Shown: positions 15,382 through 23,048, counted from the stretch's first letter. The stretch: DNA of 26,066 nucleotides from DAMBHY01 sp032068765 (GCA_032068765.1 DAMBHY010000022.1:1-26066); one strand, 5' to 3'. Translations and numbers: made by a program. Notes: a model not told the origin generated them from the letters alone.

Positions 15382-16557
15382 CTACAAACCAACTTTTTTT
15401 AATATTGCAGTCGGAACGCCTTTTTTATTAACTACGAAATTTAATGTTTTGTATCTAACGTATGGTTCGGAAACATACCAAATTCCTTTATATGAACCTG
15501 CTTCTCCCCAAGAATTTTTTACCATATAAAATTTATTACCGTTTTGATCCTTAGCAATACCATAGATATGCATACCATGGTCATCAGTAGTTTGAAAATT
15601 ATCGTATGCCAATTGACGCATCTCGGGAGTAATAACTTTCTCTTTCAAAACTTCTTTACCAATTCTTTCTTTTAAAGAATTATTTTTTTCACGTGGTGAA
15701 AGTCCCAACCAACGTGCCTGATCGCTACCAGCATTTTCTGCCGCATTTTCATCAGGAATAAGAGCTACGCCGTTACGAGTAAACCCAGTTTCGCTAACAT
15801 CAGCTGCCCAACCAACGGTATATCCATTCATAATAGCATTATCGATGATTGAAATCATCTCATCAAGAGGAACATTGATAGAATTAGCCCATCTCCAGTT
15901 ATCTGGTACTTCTACAGGAAATTCTGTATAAAATGGATGGTGTGTAAATGATGTAAAAAACACATAGTCAGACTCTTTAAGACCTAACATCTTAGAGAAA
16001 CTTTCTGGGGTATATTTTTTCCCTTCATATGTGAATTCAGAAGGAGTTTTTCCTAAATATGTATCCAAAATACCATTGAAAGCTGTATACCAAACAGGAG
16101 AAACGCCGTTGGCATCAGCAAGAGGTTTTACAAAATTAAATAGAACTTTATCTAACTCTCCATGATTATGAGAAGTTGCACCATAATTTAAACCATTGTA
16201 AGCACTTTCGGGCATTAATCCATACTCGTCTATTGTATTAATAACATCTGCAAATGAACCTCCAGGTGCAAAATTTAGGCTTCCGTGCAAACGAACATAT
16301 TTCTTTGATTTATCTTCATAGTTACGTCTTACAGTATACATCTCTGAAAGATCGTAGGAGCCTTTTCCTGCTTTCAATAACTCAGATTCAAGGAAACTCA
16401 TACTTGAAAAACACCAGCATGTGCTTGTGCTTGCTTGATTCTTGACAGATGTCACGGGATTTTCTTTTACGACAGTAAAATTATAACCTTCATTTGTTTG
16501 CGACCAAATTGGAGCACTTAATAATGCAGCAATGAAAATTAAAGTTAACTTTTTCAT
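15382..16557 (-). CDS. Exported C1B-type cysteine peptidase (aminopeptidase C/bleomycin hydrolase family)
   Basis: A papain-fold peptidase of 391 residues with a signal peptide (1-19, cleavage before Q20), so it acts in the periplasm or outside. The catalytic triad is visible. The nucleophile is Cys47 in STCWCF, with a second Cys at 49. The histidine is His330 in DDHGMHIYG. Asn348 lies in VKNSWGE. The C-terminus stops soon after the KTLNFVVNK strand. Classical cytoplasmic bleomycin hydrolases are longer (~450 residues) and lack a signal peptide. The exported, shorter form is common in Bacteroidales. Peptide substrates are likely (inference). It stands alone, with a TATCTTTG promoter and a hairpin downstream. 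Confidence 0.92.
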   Translation of the reverse strand: MKKLTLIFIAALLSAPIWSQTNEGYNFTVVKENPVTSVKNQASTSTCWCFSSMSFLESELLKAGKGSYDLSEMYTVRRNYEDKSKKYVRLHGSLNFAPGGSFADVINTIDEYGLMPESAYNGLNYGATSHNHGELDKVLFNFVKPLADANGVSPVWYTAFNGILDTYLGKTPSEFTYEGKKYTPESFSKMLGLKESDYVFFTSFTHHPFYTEFPVEVPDNWRWANSINVPLDEMISIIDNAIMNGYTVGWAADVSETGFTRNGVALIPDENAAENAGSDQARWLGLSPREKNNSLKERIGKEVLKEKVITPEMRQLAYDNFQTTDDHGMHIYGIAKDQNGNKFYMVKNSWGEAGSYKGIWYVSEPYVRYKTLNFVVNKKGVPTAILKKVGL

Positions 16558-16614
16558 TATCAGTTGATTTTAATTTAGTTATGTTTAGAAAATTCTTTAT
16601 AATTGTTTGTATCA

Positions 16615-16622
16615 CAAAGATA
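16615..16622 (-). promoter_or_regulatory. Probable -7 promoter element of the cysteine peptidase gene
   Basis: TATCTTTG on the minus strand, 57 bases upstream of the peptidase start. A TTTA at the -33 position is only a partial match. Confidence 0.6.
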
Positions 16623-16728
16623 AAAAATTTGAAGAAATATATAAAGAAAAAGACTAACTTTATACCATTAAAAACAACTTGAACATATTTCAATTCCTTT
16701 TGTTAAAAATATATCAAAAAAAAATTAT

Positions 16729-17187
16729 ATGAACGAATTACAACCCAACAAAAGAAAGAAAAGAAAAATCATTCTAAGCATTTCATTTATTATTATTCTT
16801 ATTCTCGGAATTTTCTTTTATATACGTTTCTATTACCCTTTTGGCAAAGGAGTTAAGTCCGGGGAATTGAATTATTTGGTTAATAAAGGTGTCGTTTTCA
16901 AAACGTACGAAGGAAAACTAATTCAGACAGGATTTCGTGCAGACAAACCAGGAGGAATTCAATCAAATCAATTTGAATTTTCGGTTGAAGACAAAACTAT
17001 TGCAGAAAAGCTGATGACTTCAGGTGGAAAACAAGTACAATTACATTATACTGAATATTTTGCACCGCTCCCATGGAGGGGTTATACTAAATTTATCGTA
17101 GACAGTATCATCGAAATTTCAGAATCCAAGCCGGTTCAAGAAATTCCTTATTCTTATCAAGATACGTTTCAGCCCACAAATCCTTAA
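16729..17187 (+). CDS. Conserved one-TM envelope protein
   Basis: A 152-residue protein of unknown function, conserved in Bacteroidales. I recall relatives mislabelled in databases as '6-phosphogluconate dehydrogenase', which this is not. A basic N-terminus (NKRKKRKK) precedes one hydrophobic segment at about residues 14-32, giving an N-in anchor with the rest in the periplasm. The soluble part contains GVKSGELNYLVNKGVVFKT, YEGKLIQTGFR and PWRGYTKFIVDSI, which suggest a small beta-rich domain. It appears to be monocistronic, and a terminator-like hairpin lies downstream. Confidence 0.82.
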   Translation: MNELQPNKRKKRKIILSISFIIILILGIFFYIRFYYPFGKGVKSGELNYLVNKGVVFKTYEGKLIQTGFRADKPGGIQSNQFEFSVEDKTIAEKLMTSGGKQVQLHYTEYFAPLPWRGYTKFIVDSIIEISESKPVQEIPYSYQDTFQPTNP

Positions 17188-17353
17188 TAAAAAGGCAAAT
17201 ATTATATAGTTTGTAAAGGTGTCAAACCTATAATCTATTAAAAATGCAATGAGTGCAAGGAAAATGTAATTGGTTTTGAATTCCTTAATGCTTTTATCTG
17301 ACAGAATAATGCCTAGAAAAAGAGTTTTAATTGAATCGGTAAAACAATGAATT

Positions 17354-17400
17354 AAAAGATCTGTGTCAGCTAGAACATACCTGACATAGATCTTTTGATA
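17354..17400 (+). terminator. Hairpin downstream of the one-TM protein gene
   Basis: AAAAGATCTGTGTCAG (17354-17369) pairs with CTGACATAGATCTTTT (17381-17396) over 16 positions with one G-T pair and an 11-base loop. It lies 166 bases after the stop, so which transcript it ends is uncertain. The rest of 17188-17619 holds only the short remnant at 17435-17506. Confidence 0.6.
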
Positions 17401-17434
17401 TTTTTGTCGTTAATACACTTAAGGCATTAGCGGC

Positions 17435-17506
17435 TTATTCTTTTTTTGATAAAAAAACTTCTATTGATGCTCTTTCAGATATTGCGTATGTCAGATCGAA
17501 CTCATG
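17435..17506 (-). pseudogene. C-terminal tail remnant ending VFLSKKE
   Basis: On the minus strand the frame reads HEFDLTYAISERASIE, then VFLSKKE and a stop, directly preceded by an in-frame TGA. A second region at 25725-25790 ends in the same VFLSKKE-stop and begins with the similar YELDLS. The DNA just upstream also matches: GTTAATTGACATGAGTT here against CATTAATTAAATTATGAGTT there. I read both as decayed 3' ends of the same unknown gene or repeat family. Confidence 0.5.
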
Positions 17507-17619
17507 TCAATTAACGGGATTGAAAATTAACTACAAAATAATAATTACAATACCAGCTATTTAAATGGCAGACAAGTAATTTAGGCAATTTTTTTGCTAA
17601 TTTCGGAAGAAAATAAATT

Positions 17620-18327
17620 TTAATCAATTTCTTCAGAGTTCTCCTCTATCTCATAATTTTTTGAGGGATGAGGTAAATTTGGAAATACGGCTCTAACATT
17701 TTGTGCTATTCTATCTGCAAAAATATTTAAATCTAAATCGAGCACATTTGCAACCTGGGTATAGATTTCTCTAATATCCATATCATCTTCATCCGTTTCG
17801 CAGAAAAGACGATCAATAGGTATCAACTGCAATGAATCTACATTCAGTTTATCTCCAACCGAAAACATAAAACCCTCATCAATTAAACGTCTAGTAATAG
17901 AGGGATTGCTACGAAAACCATGAATTATCCAAGGTTGAGAAGGATTTGTATCTCTGTGTATTTTTATAAGCTCTTCCCAAGCTTTCACACAATGAATTAT
18001 TAGTGGTTTCTTAAGAAGTTCTGAAAGACGTATATGTTCAAGAAATACAGAAATCTGCACTTGAATGTCCGGACCTTTTAATTTATCAATACCAGTTTCT
18101 CCAATTGCAATAATTCGAGGATGAGATATGATTTCTTTCAAATAATCTAGTTGATTTTTACTGTCTTCAGAATACCAAGGATGTATACCACATGAAAATG
18201 CGTGACGACTGTGTGTTTCATTAGCTACTTCAAATTCAAGAGGATAAACATCTAAAATGCACGAATGGTAAGGGTCGTCGTTATCTTCTAAAAAAACCTG
18301 ATGTGTGTGTATATCGTATAATTCCAT
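17620..18327 (-). CDS. TatD-family metal-dependent hydrolase
   Basis: A 235-residue TIM-barrel amidohydrolase-type protein of the TatD (YcfH/YabD) group, whose members act as 3'-5' DNases or phosphodiesterases. The metal ligands are in place: HTH (His7, His9), Glu77 in GETGIDK, His112 in IIHCVKAWEEL, His136 in IIHGFR, and Asp179 in ETDEDD. It is shorter than the usual ~260 residues and diverges between residues 10 and 45. It may therefore belong to the Bacteroidota-specific subgroup rather than true TatD. It is the last gene of the DUF4271-hemD-rnpA-yidD-tatD run, 27 bases after yidD. Confidence 0.9.
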   Translation of the reverse strand: MELYDIHTHQVFLEDNDDPYHSCILDVYPLEFEVANETHSRHAFSCGIHPWYSEDSKNQLDYLKEIISHPRIIAIGETGIDKLKGPDIQVQISVFLEHIRLSELLKKPLIIHCVKAWEELIKIHRDTNPSQPWIIHGFRSNPSITRRLIDEGFMFSVGDKLNVDSLQLIPIDRLFCETDEDDMDIREIYTQVANVLDLDLNIFADRIAQNVRAVFPNLPHPSKNYEIEENSEEID

Positions 18328-18354
18328 ATTAAAAATATTACATTCTTAATTCAT

Positions 18355-18588
18355 TCAAGGTACCGGATTATACCCCGAACCTCCCCATGGATGGCAACTT
18401 AGAATTCGTTTAACGGCTAAATATGTGCCTTTGAAAGGTCCATATTTTTTAATTGCCTGTATTGCATAAGTTGAACATGTGGGTGTGTATCTGCAACTTG
18501 GTGGCTTGAGTGGTGAAATAGAAGTCTGATAAAAATATACCAATCCTAACAGAATCTTTGAGAGTATTTTTTTAAATAAACTCCACAT
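18355..18588 (-). CDS. yidD: Membrane protein insertion efficiency factor YidD
   Basis: A 77-residue peripheral membrane protein that assists YidC-dependent membrane insertion. It has an N-terminal amphipathic helix (residues 1-24, FYQTSISPLKPPSCR). It carries the signature CRYTPTCSTYAIQAI, then RILSCHPWGGSGYNPVP at the C-terminus. All family cysteines are present. The start overlaps the 3' end of rnpA by 17 bases, a conserved arrangement that suggests translational coupling. Confidence 0.97.
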   Translation of the reverse strand: MWSLFKKILSKILLGLVYFYQTSISPLKPPSCRYTPTCSTYAIQAIKKYGPFKGTYLAVKRILSCHPWGGSGYNPVP

Positions 18589-18976
18589 CTTCTTTTTTTC
18601 CGGTTTTGCTTATTATATTCAATACCTTTTTAACTGATTTTTCTATCGTTTGATATGAATCAATTTCGTTCTTTATATACACGAAAGCAATGTCATAGCA
18701 TTTATCCTTCTCAAAAGTAAAACTGTTTTTATTTGAACGGTAAGCTTCTCTAATCAGTCTTTTTATTAAGTTTCTATCCACAGCCGAGCGAATTCTTTTC
18801 TTCGGAACACTTACTAAAATAGAAATGGGATATCCAGCTGCTTCCTCCGTTTTACAATACACTGCTCTTAAAGGATAAGCCATTATAGTAGCACCATTCT
18901 CAAACAAATAATCTATACTTTTAATGCTCGAAATTCTCTCTTGTTTTTTGAATGTACAACGTTTTACTATATCCAT
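18572..18976 (-). CDS. rnpA: Ribonuclease P protein component
   Basis: The protein subunit of RNase P, which with the M1 RNA (not in this window) matures tRNA 5' ends. The protein is 134 residues and strongly basic. The RNR signature is RNLIKRLIREAYR at residues 68-80, preceded by VSVPKKRIRSAVD. It overlaps yidD and lies 102 bases after hemD. That gap holds a 14-bp inverted repeat and a TATCTTTG element, so rnpA-yidD-tatD probably has its own promoter as well as read-through from hemD. Confidence 0.96.
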   Translation of the reverse strand: MDIVKRCTFKKQERISSIKSIDYLFENGATIMAYPLRAVYCKTEEAAGYPISILVSVPKKRIRSAVDRNLIKRLIREAYRSNKNSFTFEKDKCYDIAFVYIKNEIDSYQTIEKSVKKVLNIISKTGKKEDVEFI

Positions 18977-19000
18977 TTTCGAGCTTACTTATAAAACAAA

Positions 19001-19038
19001 TTAAGAAAGACAAAGATAAGTATTTTTGTCTTTCTTAA
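19001..19038 (-). promoter_or_regulatory. 14-bp inverted repeat carrying the rnpA -7 element
   Basis: TTAAGAAAGACAAA (19001-19014) and TTTGTCTTTCTTAA (19025-19038) are perfect inverted repeats around a 10-base loop. On the minus strand the downstream arm supplies the end of TATCTTTG (19011-19018), a good -7 element 35 bases before rnpA. The hairpin lies 40 bases after the hemD stop and could also terminate hemD. No TTTG -33 box is seen. Confidence 0.65.
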
Positions 19039-19078
19039 TCATAATGTTTTAAATATGCAGTAAAAAATTTACTTACTT

Positions 19079-19831
19079 TTATTTATGGTTTTCTTTCAAA
19101 AAATTATCAATTGCTGCCGTCATAGAAGGAATTCCTTCCACAGGAGCCTGACAATCCAACCGCAAGCCTGCATCTTCAACAGCTTTTGCAGTTGTAGTAC
19201 CAAAGCAAGCTACTGCAATGTCTCCCTGTTCGAAGTTGGGGAAATTTTTCTTTAAAGATGCCACACCAATAGGGCTAAAAAACACAAGCATGTCGTAATC
19301 AAATGCTTCTCCTTCTTCAAAATCATTGCTTACAGTTCTATACATCACACTTTCTGTGAATTTAATTTTCTTTTCTGTAAGAAATTTTGAAACATCATCA
19401 TTATGTTCTTCGGGTACAGGTACCAAAAGATTTTCTTTCGAATGTTTAGTGAAAGCAGCATTCAATCCATCTATTTTGCCATTTTGACTAAAAAAAATTT
19501 TACGTTTACGATAAACGATATATTTTTGCAAATAGAGCGCTACCGCCTCAGATATACAGAAATATTTGAATGTTTCGGGAATGACAACTCTAAGTTCTTC
19601 AGCTATCGAAAAGAATTTATCAACTGCTGTACGTGCCGTAAAAACGACACCTGTAAAATCAAGAATATTGATTCTTTGCTGTCTGAATTCTTTAGCTGAA
19701 ACTCTTTCAACTTTTATAAATTGACGAAATGTAATATCAACTTGATATTTTTCAGCAATATCATAGTATGGTGATTTATCAGCAGGTTTAGGTTGTGAAA
19801 TTAAAATTTTTTTAACTTTCCTTACGCTCAT
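19079..19831 (-). CDS. hemD: Uroporphyrinogen-III synthase
   Basis: Cyclises hydroxymethylbilane with D-ring inversion to uroporphyrinogen III, the branch point to haem and corrinoids. The protein is 250 residues with the typical weakly conserved two-lobed fold. Recognisable parts are ILISQPKP at the N-terminus, FTGVVFTARTAVDKFF (about 58-73), the linker near residue 130 (LVPVPEE), YDMLVFFSPIGVASL (about 178-192) and VACFGTTTAKAVEDAGL, followed by PSMTAAI. The start follows the DUF4271 stop by six bases. This DUF4271-hemD-rnpA order is usual in Bacteroidales, which supports the call. Confidence 0.9.
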   Translation of the reverse strand: MSVRKVKKILISQPKPADKSPYYDIAEKYQVDITFRQFIKVERVSAKEFRQQRINILDFTGVVFTARTAVDKFFSIAEELRVVIPETFKYFCISEAVALYLQKYIVYRKRKIFFSQNGKIDGLNAAFTKHSKENLLVPVPEEHNDDVSKFLTEKKIKFTESVMYRTVSNDFEEGEAFDYDMLVFFSPIGVASLKKNFPNFEQGDIAVACFGTTTAKAVEDAGLRLDCQAPVEGIPSMTAAIDNFLKENHK

Positions 19832-19837
19832 ATTTTA

Positions 19838-20713
19838 CTAAAAACTATAATGATTTACTATAGAAACAACCCCTCCAATTAAAAGGAAATAAGGTAAAAT
19901 TTCGACGGCGCAAAGATACACAATAAAATAAAGAAAACCTATTCGGCTTTTAACAAAAATATTTAAAATACTTGCTAAAAAAATTACTTTCACAAATATA
20001 AAAATCATTGCCATTACTACAATCATATATAATTGATACTGAGGGAATATAACAAAAATATATGACGGAGTAAACATAAGTATTCCTAACAATTGTATGT
20101 GATTAAAATAATTATCCTGCCAAGTTTGCACTTCACGTTGAAAAAAGGTAAGTGAATACATGATATAAATTAAAGCTCTGAGGATAATAAATGCTGTAAT
20201 TATACCGACAATCATTAATATCGGAAGGAACTTATCATTGTTTACACCAATTATATTTTTTTCAAACAAGATTTGAAAAGTGATAATTGCGAATATAAGT
20301 ACAGCCTGTAAAGTTAGAAAAATATTGGTCGTTAAATCTGATGAAGTGATTATTCTGAAAGTGCTCCTAGTACGTTGTTGTTTCAGATTGAATATATTTT
20401 TGAAGTTGCCTAAGACGCTTTTACCACGAACCAAGTGAATCAAAGAAAAGAAGAAAAACAACGTAACAAAAACCAGATTTAGCCAACTGCTTTCCATCAC
20501 AGAAACTTGACGGGGAATTCCTGCTGTAGTATTAACAATGTCTCTTTGAATAGATGTTTTAATCTTCTTAAGATCAAACATTAAATTCGAAGAATCTTGA
20601 GGAATTTCAGTATATGGCTTTATTGTATAATTTACAGAATGGGATACATCCTGTTTGTTTGTTTTAAAAATTAATACAGAATCTTGAAGATTATTATTTT
20701 TATAATTCAGCAT
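19838..20713 (-). CDS. DUF4271-family integral membrane protein
   Basis: A 291-residue membrane protein of unknown function. The first ~75 residues are soluble and poorly conserved. Six hydrophobic segments follow at roughly 77-95, 128-148, 162-185, 208-228, 231-252 and 262-284. LTFFQREVQTWQDNYFNHIQ-like residues between segments 3 and 4 form a polar loop typical of the family. Its steady position directly before hemD in Bacteroidales is the main argument for the call. A role linked to porphyrin or envelope biology has not been shown. It is the first gene of the run, and its promoter must lie in or beyond the decayed LOG gene just upstream. Confidence 0.85.
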   Translation of the reverse strand: MLNYKNNNLQDSVLIFKTNKQDVSHSVNYTIKPYTEIPQDSSNLMFDLKKIKTSIQRDIVNTTAGIPRQVSVMESSWLNLVFVTLFFFFSLIHLVRGKSVLGNFKNIFNLKQQRTRSTFRIITSSDLTTNIFLTLQAVLIFAIITFQILFEKNIIGVNNDKFLPILMIVGIITAFIILRALIYIMYSLTFFQREVQTWQDNYFNHIQLLGILMFTPSYIFVIFPQYQLYMIVVMAMIFIFVKVIFLASILNIFVKSRIGFLYFIVYLCAVEILPYFLLIGGVVSIVNHYSF

Positions 20714-20729
20714 TATAAAGTTTAATTTT

Positions 20730-21180
20730 CTAATGGGATAGTTTCAAAACTTCCAATATCATTTCATCATTGTCAATAACTTGCCATATAAGATTTTTCA
20801 GGCGGAAAAATTTCTGAGAAATCAAACTATTCGAAAAATTTATAAGCGGTTTATAGAAATTATGAATATTACAAATCAGAATTGGATTATATACAAACCG
20901 AGTAATTTCCAGGTTATAATCTCCACAAGTTCTAGCAATGTCCCAACTGCACCAGGCCCACAATATCACCAATTGTTTTCGTTCATGTATACCATAAACT
21001 ATGGAATAACTTCTACTGCAAACCCATTATTGTGACAAAACATAATCATATGTCCTCATCATTTAGGTTTTTCGCACCCGGCATGCAATTCCATTTTGAG
21101 CAAGTTTTTCACCAAAATTGTATGCTTTTCCGAATACACAGTAACAATGTCGGCAGTTGCAGCACCTTACAAAACAACTT
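20730..21180 (-). pseudogene. Decayed LOG-family (TIGR00730) phosphoribohydrolase
   Basis: Fragments in more than one minus-strand frame match the LOG ('lysine decarboxylase-like' Rossmann) family. NFGEKLAQNGIAC (about 21080-21121) matches the N-terminal 'LGxxLAxxGI'. GFAVEVIP and HERKQLV (near 20973-21025) match 'GVIP' and 'MHERKxLM'. GPGAVGTLLELVEIITWKLL (about 20900-20960) is the signature PGGxGTxxE...TWxQLG. NPILICNIHNFYKPLI (near 20850-20895) matches the strand 'KPIxLxNxxGYYDPL'. VIDNDEMILEVL ends it at the stop at 20730. Frame changes and internal stops show the gene is dead, and the segment between GIAC and VIP is shortened. Intact relatives cleave nucleoside 5'-monophosphates to base and ribose phosphate. 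Confidence 0.85.
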
Positions 21181-21220
21181 TATTCACATCCTGTATTGAA
21201 AATATACATAAGAAATTACT

Positions 21221-21262
21221 AAAAAATTGTCGTCCTGACTAAATATAAAATCAGGACGACAA
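21221..21262 (-). terminator. Terminator of metK
   Basis: TTGTCGTCCTGA (21227-21238) pairs perfectly with TCAGGACGACAA (21251-21262) around a 12-base loop. On the minus strand it starts 21 bases after the metK stop and is followed by TTTTTT. Confidence 0.92.
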
Positions 21263-21283
21263 ATTTACCAAAACTTTTGAAGT

Positions 21284-22588
21284 TTATAATCCAAATTCAG
21301 CTTTAATCTTTTCTACAAAATCCAGTTTCTCCCAAGTAAATAGTTCTACATTAAGCTCTATTGGTTCAGGCATATATCTTGAAAAAAATGTCTTCTTCAC
21401 AACTTCATTTTTTCTACCAAAGTGACCATAGGAAGCAGTTTCGAAATAAATCGGATTTCTTAGTTTCAATCTATTTTCAATAGCTTTAGGACGCATATCA
21501 AAAATTTTTTTGATTTTATCTGCAATCTCCGCATCCGAAATCGACAAGTTGGATTGTCCGTAAGTGTTGACATACAAATTCATAGGCTCGGCAATACCAA
21601 TAGCATAAGAAACCTGAATAAGTACTTGAGGAGACACTCCAGCAGCCACTAAATTTTTTGCGATATGACGAGCTGCGTATGCTGCCGATCTGTCTACCTT
21701 TGAAGGGTCTTTACCTGAAAATGCACCACCGCCATGAGATGCCCGTCCTCCGTAAGTATCTACAATTATCTTTCTGCCCGTTAAACCTGTATCTCCATGA
21801 GGTCCGCCAATTACAAATTTGCCAGTAGGATTGACATAATATTTAATGTTCTCGTCAAATAAATTCAGAATATCCATTCTATTAGAATATTTCTTTTTTA
21901 CCCGAGGAATAAGAATATTTATTATGTCATTTTTAATTTGGGCCTGCATTGCTAGATCCGCTTTATTAACAGCTTCATCTGTATTATTTTCCGGATGAAT
22001 AAATTCATCATGTTGTGTAGAAACAACAATGGTATCTATGCGAATAGGATTTCCCTGCTTACCATATTCAATCGTAACCTGAGATTTAGCATCAGGTCGA
22101 AGATATGGCATTAACTCAATATGATTCTTGCGAATATCCGCCAATTCGAGAAGCAAATTATGACTCAAATCGAGTGGCAGCGGCATAAAATTATCAGTTT
22201 CATTGGTGGCATAACCGAACATCATTCCTTGGTCGCCGGCACCTTGTTCCATTGGATCCTTATTTTTGTCGACTCCGCGATTGATATCATCCGATTGCTC
22301 GTGAATGCTTGAAAAAACTCCGCAAGACTGTGCTTCAAAACGATATTCACTTTTTGTATAACCAATTTTAGAAATAACGTTTCTGGCAACTTCTGCTACG
22401 TCCACATAAGTTTTGGATTTAACTTCACCCGCTAGAACAACCTGTCCGGTGGTAACTAATGTTTCGCAAGCAACTTTTGACTGTGGATCATATGCTAAAA
22501 ACTCATCCAACAAAGCATCTGATATTTGGTCAGCAACTTTATCGGGATGTCCCTCAGACACAGATTCTGACGTAAAAAAGTAATTCAT
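21284..22588 (-). CDS. metK: S-adenosylmethionine synthase
   Basis: Makes S-adenosylmethionine from methionine and ATP. The protein is 434 residues, typical of Bacteroidota and slightly longer than the ~385-residue E. coli enzyme because of an insert near residues 190-240. Signatures are SEGHPDKVADQISDALLD (11-28, His14), GAGDQGMMFGYA, the GGPHGDTGLTGRKIIVDTYG loop and HGGGAFSGKDPSKVDRSAAY, all with intact catalytic residues. It is transcribed alone from a consensus promoter through a SAM-II-like riboswitch leader. The product of the enzyme is therefore predicted to repress its own gene. Confidence 0.98.
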   Translation of the reverse strand: MNYFFTSESVSEGHPDKVADQISDALLDEFLAYDPQSKVACETLVTTGQVVLAGEVKSKTYVDVAEVARNVISKIGYTKSEYRFEAQSCGVFSSIHEQSDDINRGVDKNKDPMEQGAGDQGMMFGYATNETDNFMPLPLDLSHNLLLELADIRKNHIELMPYLRPDAKSQVTIEYGKQGNPIRIDTIVVSTQHDEFIHPENNTDEAVNKADLAMQAQIKNDIINILIPRVKKKYSNRMDILNLFDENIKYYVNPTGKFVIGGPHGDTGLTGRKIIVDTYGGRASHGGGAFSGKDPSKVDRSAAYAARHIAKNLVAAGVSPQVLIQVSYAIGIAEPMNLYVNTYGQSNLSISDAEIADKIKKIFDMRPKAIENRLKLRNPIYFETASYGHFGRKNEVVKKTFFSRYMPEPIELNVELFTWEKLDFVEKIKAEFGL

Positions 22589-22695
22589 ATTAATACAATT
22601 ATTTAATTTAATTAAATAAGCTTGCAGTCATTTAATTTCAACAAAAAAATAAAGGAAAGTATTCGAAAAGGAAGAAAAAAAGTTGATAGCATTAA

Positions 22696-22745
22696 GCATT
22701 TTAGCATTTTTTTCTGTGGTTGCAAGCAGTCAAATCTTTCCACAA
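22696..22745 (-). promoter_or_regulatory. SAM-II-like riboswitch in the metK leader
   Basis: Read on the minus strand. The P1 stem is UGUGG (about 22744-22740) with CCACA (22719-22715). The enclosed loop reads AAAGAUUUGACUGCUUGCAA (22739-22720), containing the conserved GAUUU and CUUGCA of SAM-II. After P1 comes AAAAAAAUGCUAAAAUGC (22713-22696), containing the conserved AAA...GCUAAA tail. This order and spacing match the SAM-II (metA element) class, known upstream of methionine-pathway genes. The aptamer begins only about five bases after the predicted transcription start. I did not verify the pseudoknot pairing base by base. Confidence 0.85.
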
Positions 22746-22755
22746 TAACTAAATA

Positions 22756-22787
22756 CAAAAATACAAATATTTAGTTTTGCATCCAAA
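22756..22787 (-). promoter_or_regulatory. Consensus Bacteroidota promoter of metK
   Basis: On the minus strand TTTG (22787-22784), a 20-base spacer, then TATTTTTG (22763-22756). Spacing and both boxes match consensus. The -33 box lies two bases past the end of the csbD terminator. Confidence 0.85.
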
Positions 22788-22789
22788 AA

Positions 22790-22823
22790 AATGAGGCTTA
22801 AAAAAAATTTTTTAAGCCTCATT
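22790..22823 (-). terminator. Terminator of the csbD-like gene
   Basis: AATGAGGCTTAAAAAA (22790-22805) pairs perfectly with TTTTTTAAGCCTCATT (22808-22823) around a two-base loop. It lies 21 bases after the csbD stop on the minus strand and is followed by a T run (complement of 22785-22790). Confidence 0.92.
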
Positions 22824-22844
22824 CCAAATATTTAAAAAAGAATA

Positions 22845-23048
22845 TTATTTGTCCATTTCTTGCATTTGTTCGTCAATCCAAAGTTTGATATCATCTTTCG
22901 TTTTACCGGTTCTTTCTTGCAAACGTCCTAATAGTTCTTCTTCTTTACCTTCAACATACATCAAATCGTCGTCAGTGAGGTTAGCCCATTGTTGTTTTGC
23001 TTTACCTTTTAGTTGGTTCCATTTACCAGTCCAATTTAAATCTGCCAT
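22845..23048 (-). CDS. CsbD-family small stress protein
   Basis: A 67-residue hydrophilic protein of the CsbD family, induced by general stress in other bacteria; the molecular role is unknown. The family pattern is clear: an N-terminal WTGKWNQLKGKAKQQWANLT followed by DDDLMYVEGKEEELLGRLQERTGKTKDDI. The family normally shows 'GKxxxxxGxxxxxxGxLxxDxxxxxxGxxxxxxG', and here the loop is charged and helical. It stands alone, divergent from namZ. No TAnnTTTG element is seen upstream on this strand, which could mean an alternative sigma factor (weak inference). Confidence 0.92.
   Translation of the reverse strand: MADLNWTGKWNQLKGKAKQQWANLTDDDLMYVEGKEEELLGRLQERTGKTKDDIKLWIDEQMQEMDK

Noticed and set aside
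17382..17554. Plus-strand open frame (reads SFFDKKTSIDALSDIAYV)
   Set aside because: It is the antisense of the VFLSKKE remnant, has no start codon, and its counterpart near 25730 is not open in the same way.
20781..21035. 84-codon plus-strand open frame
   Set aside because: It is antisense to the LOG-family remnant, whose motifs explain the sequence.
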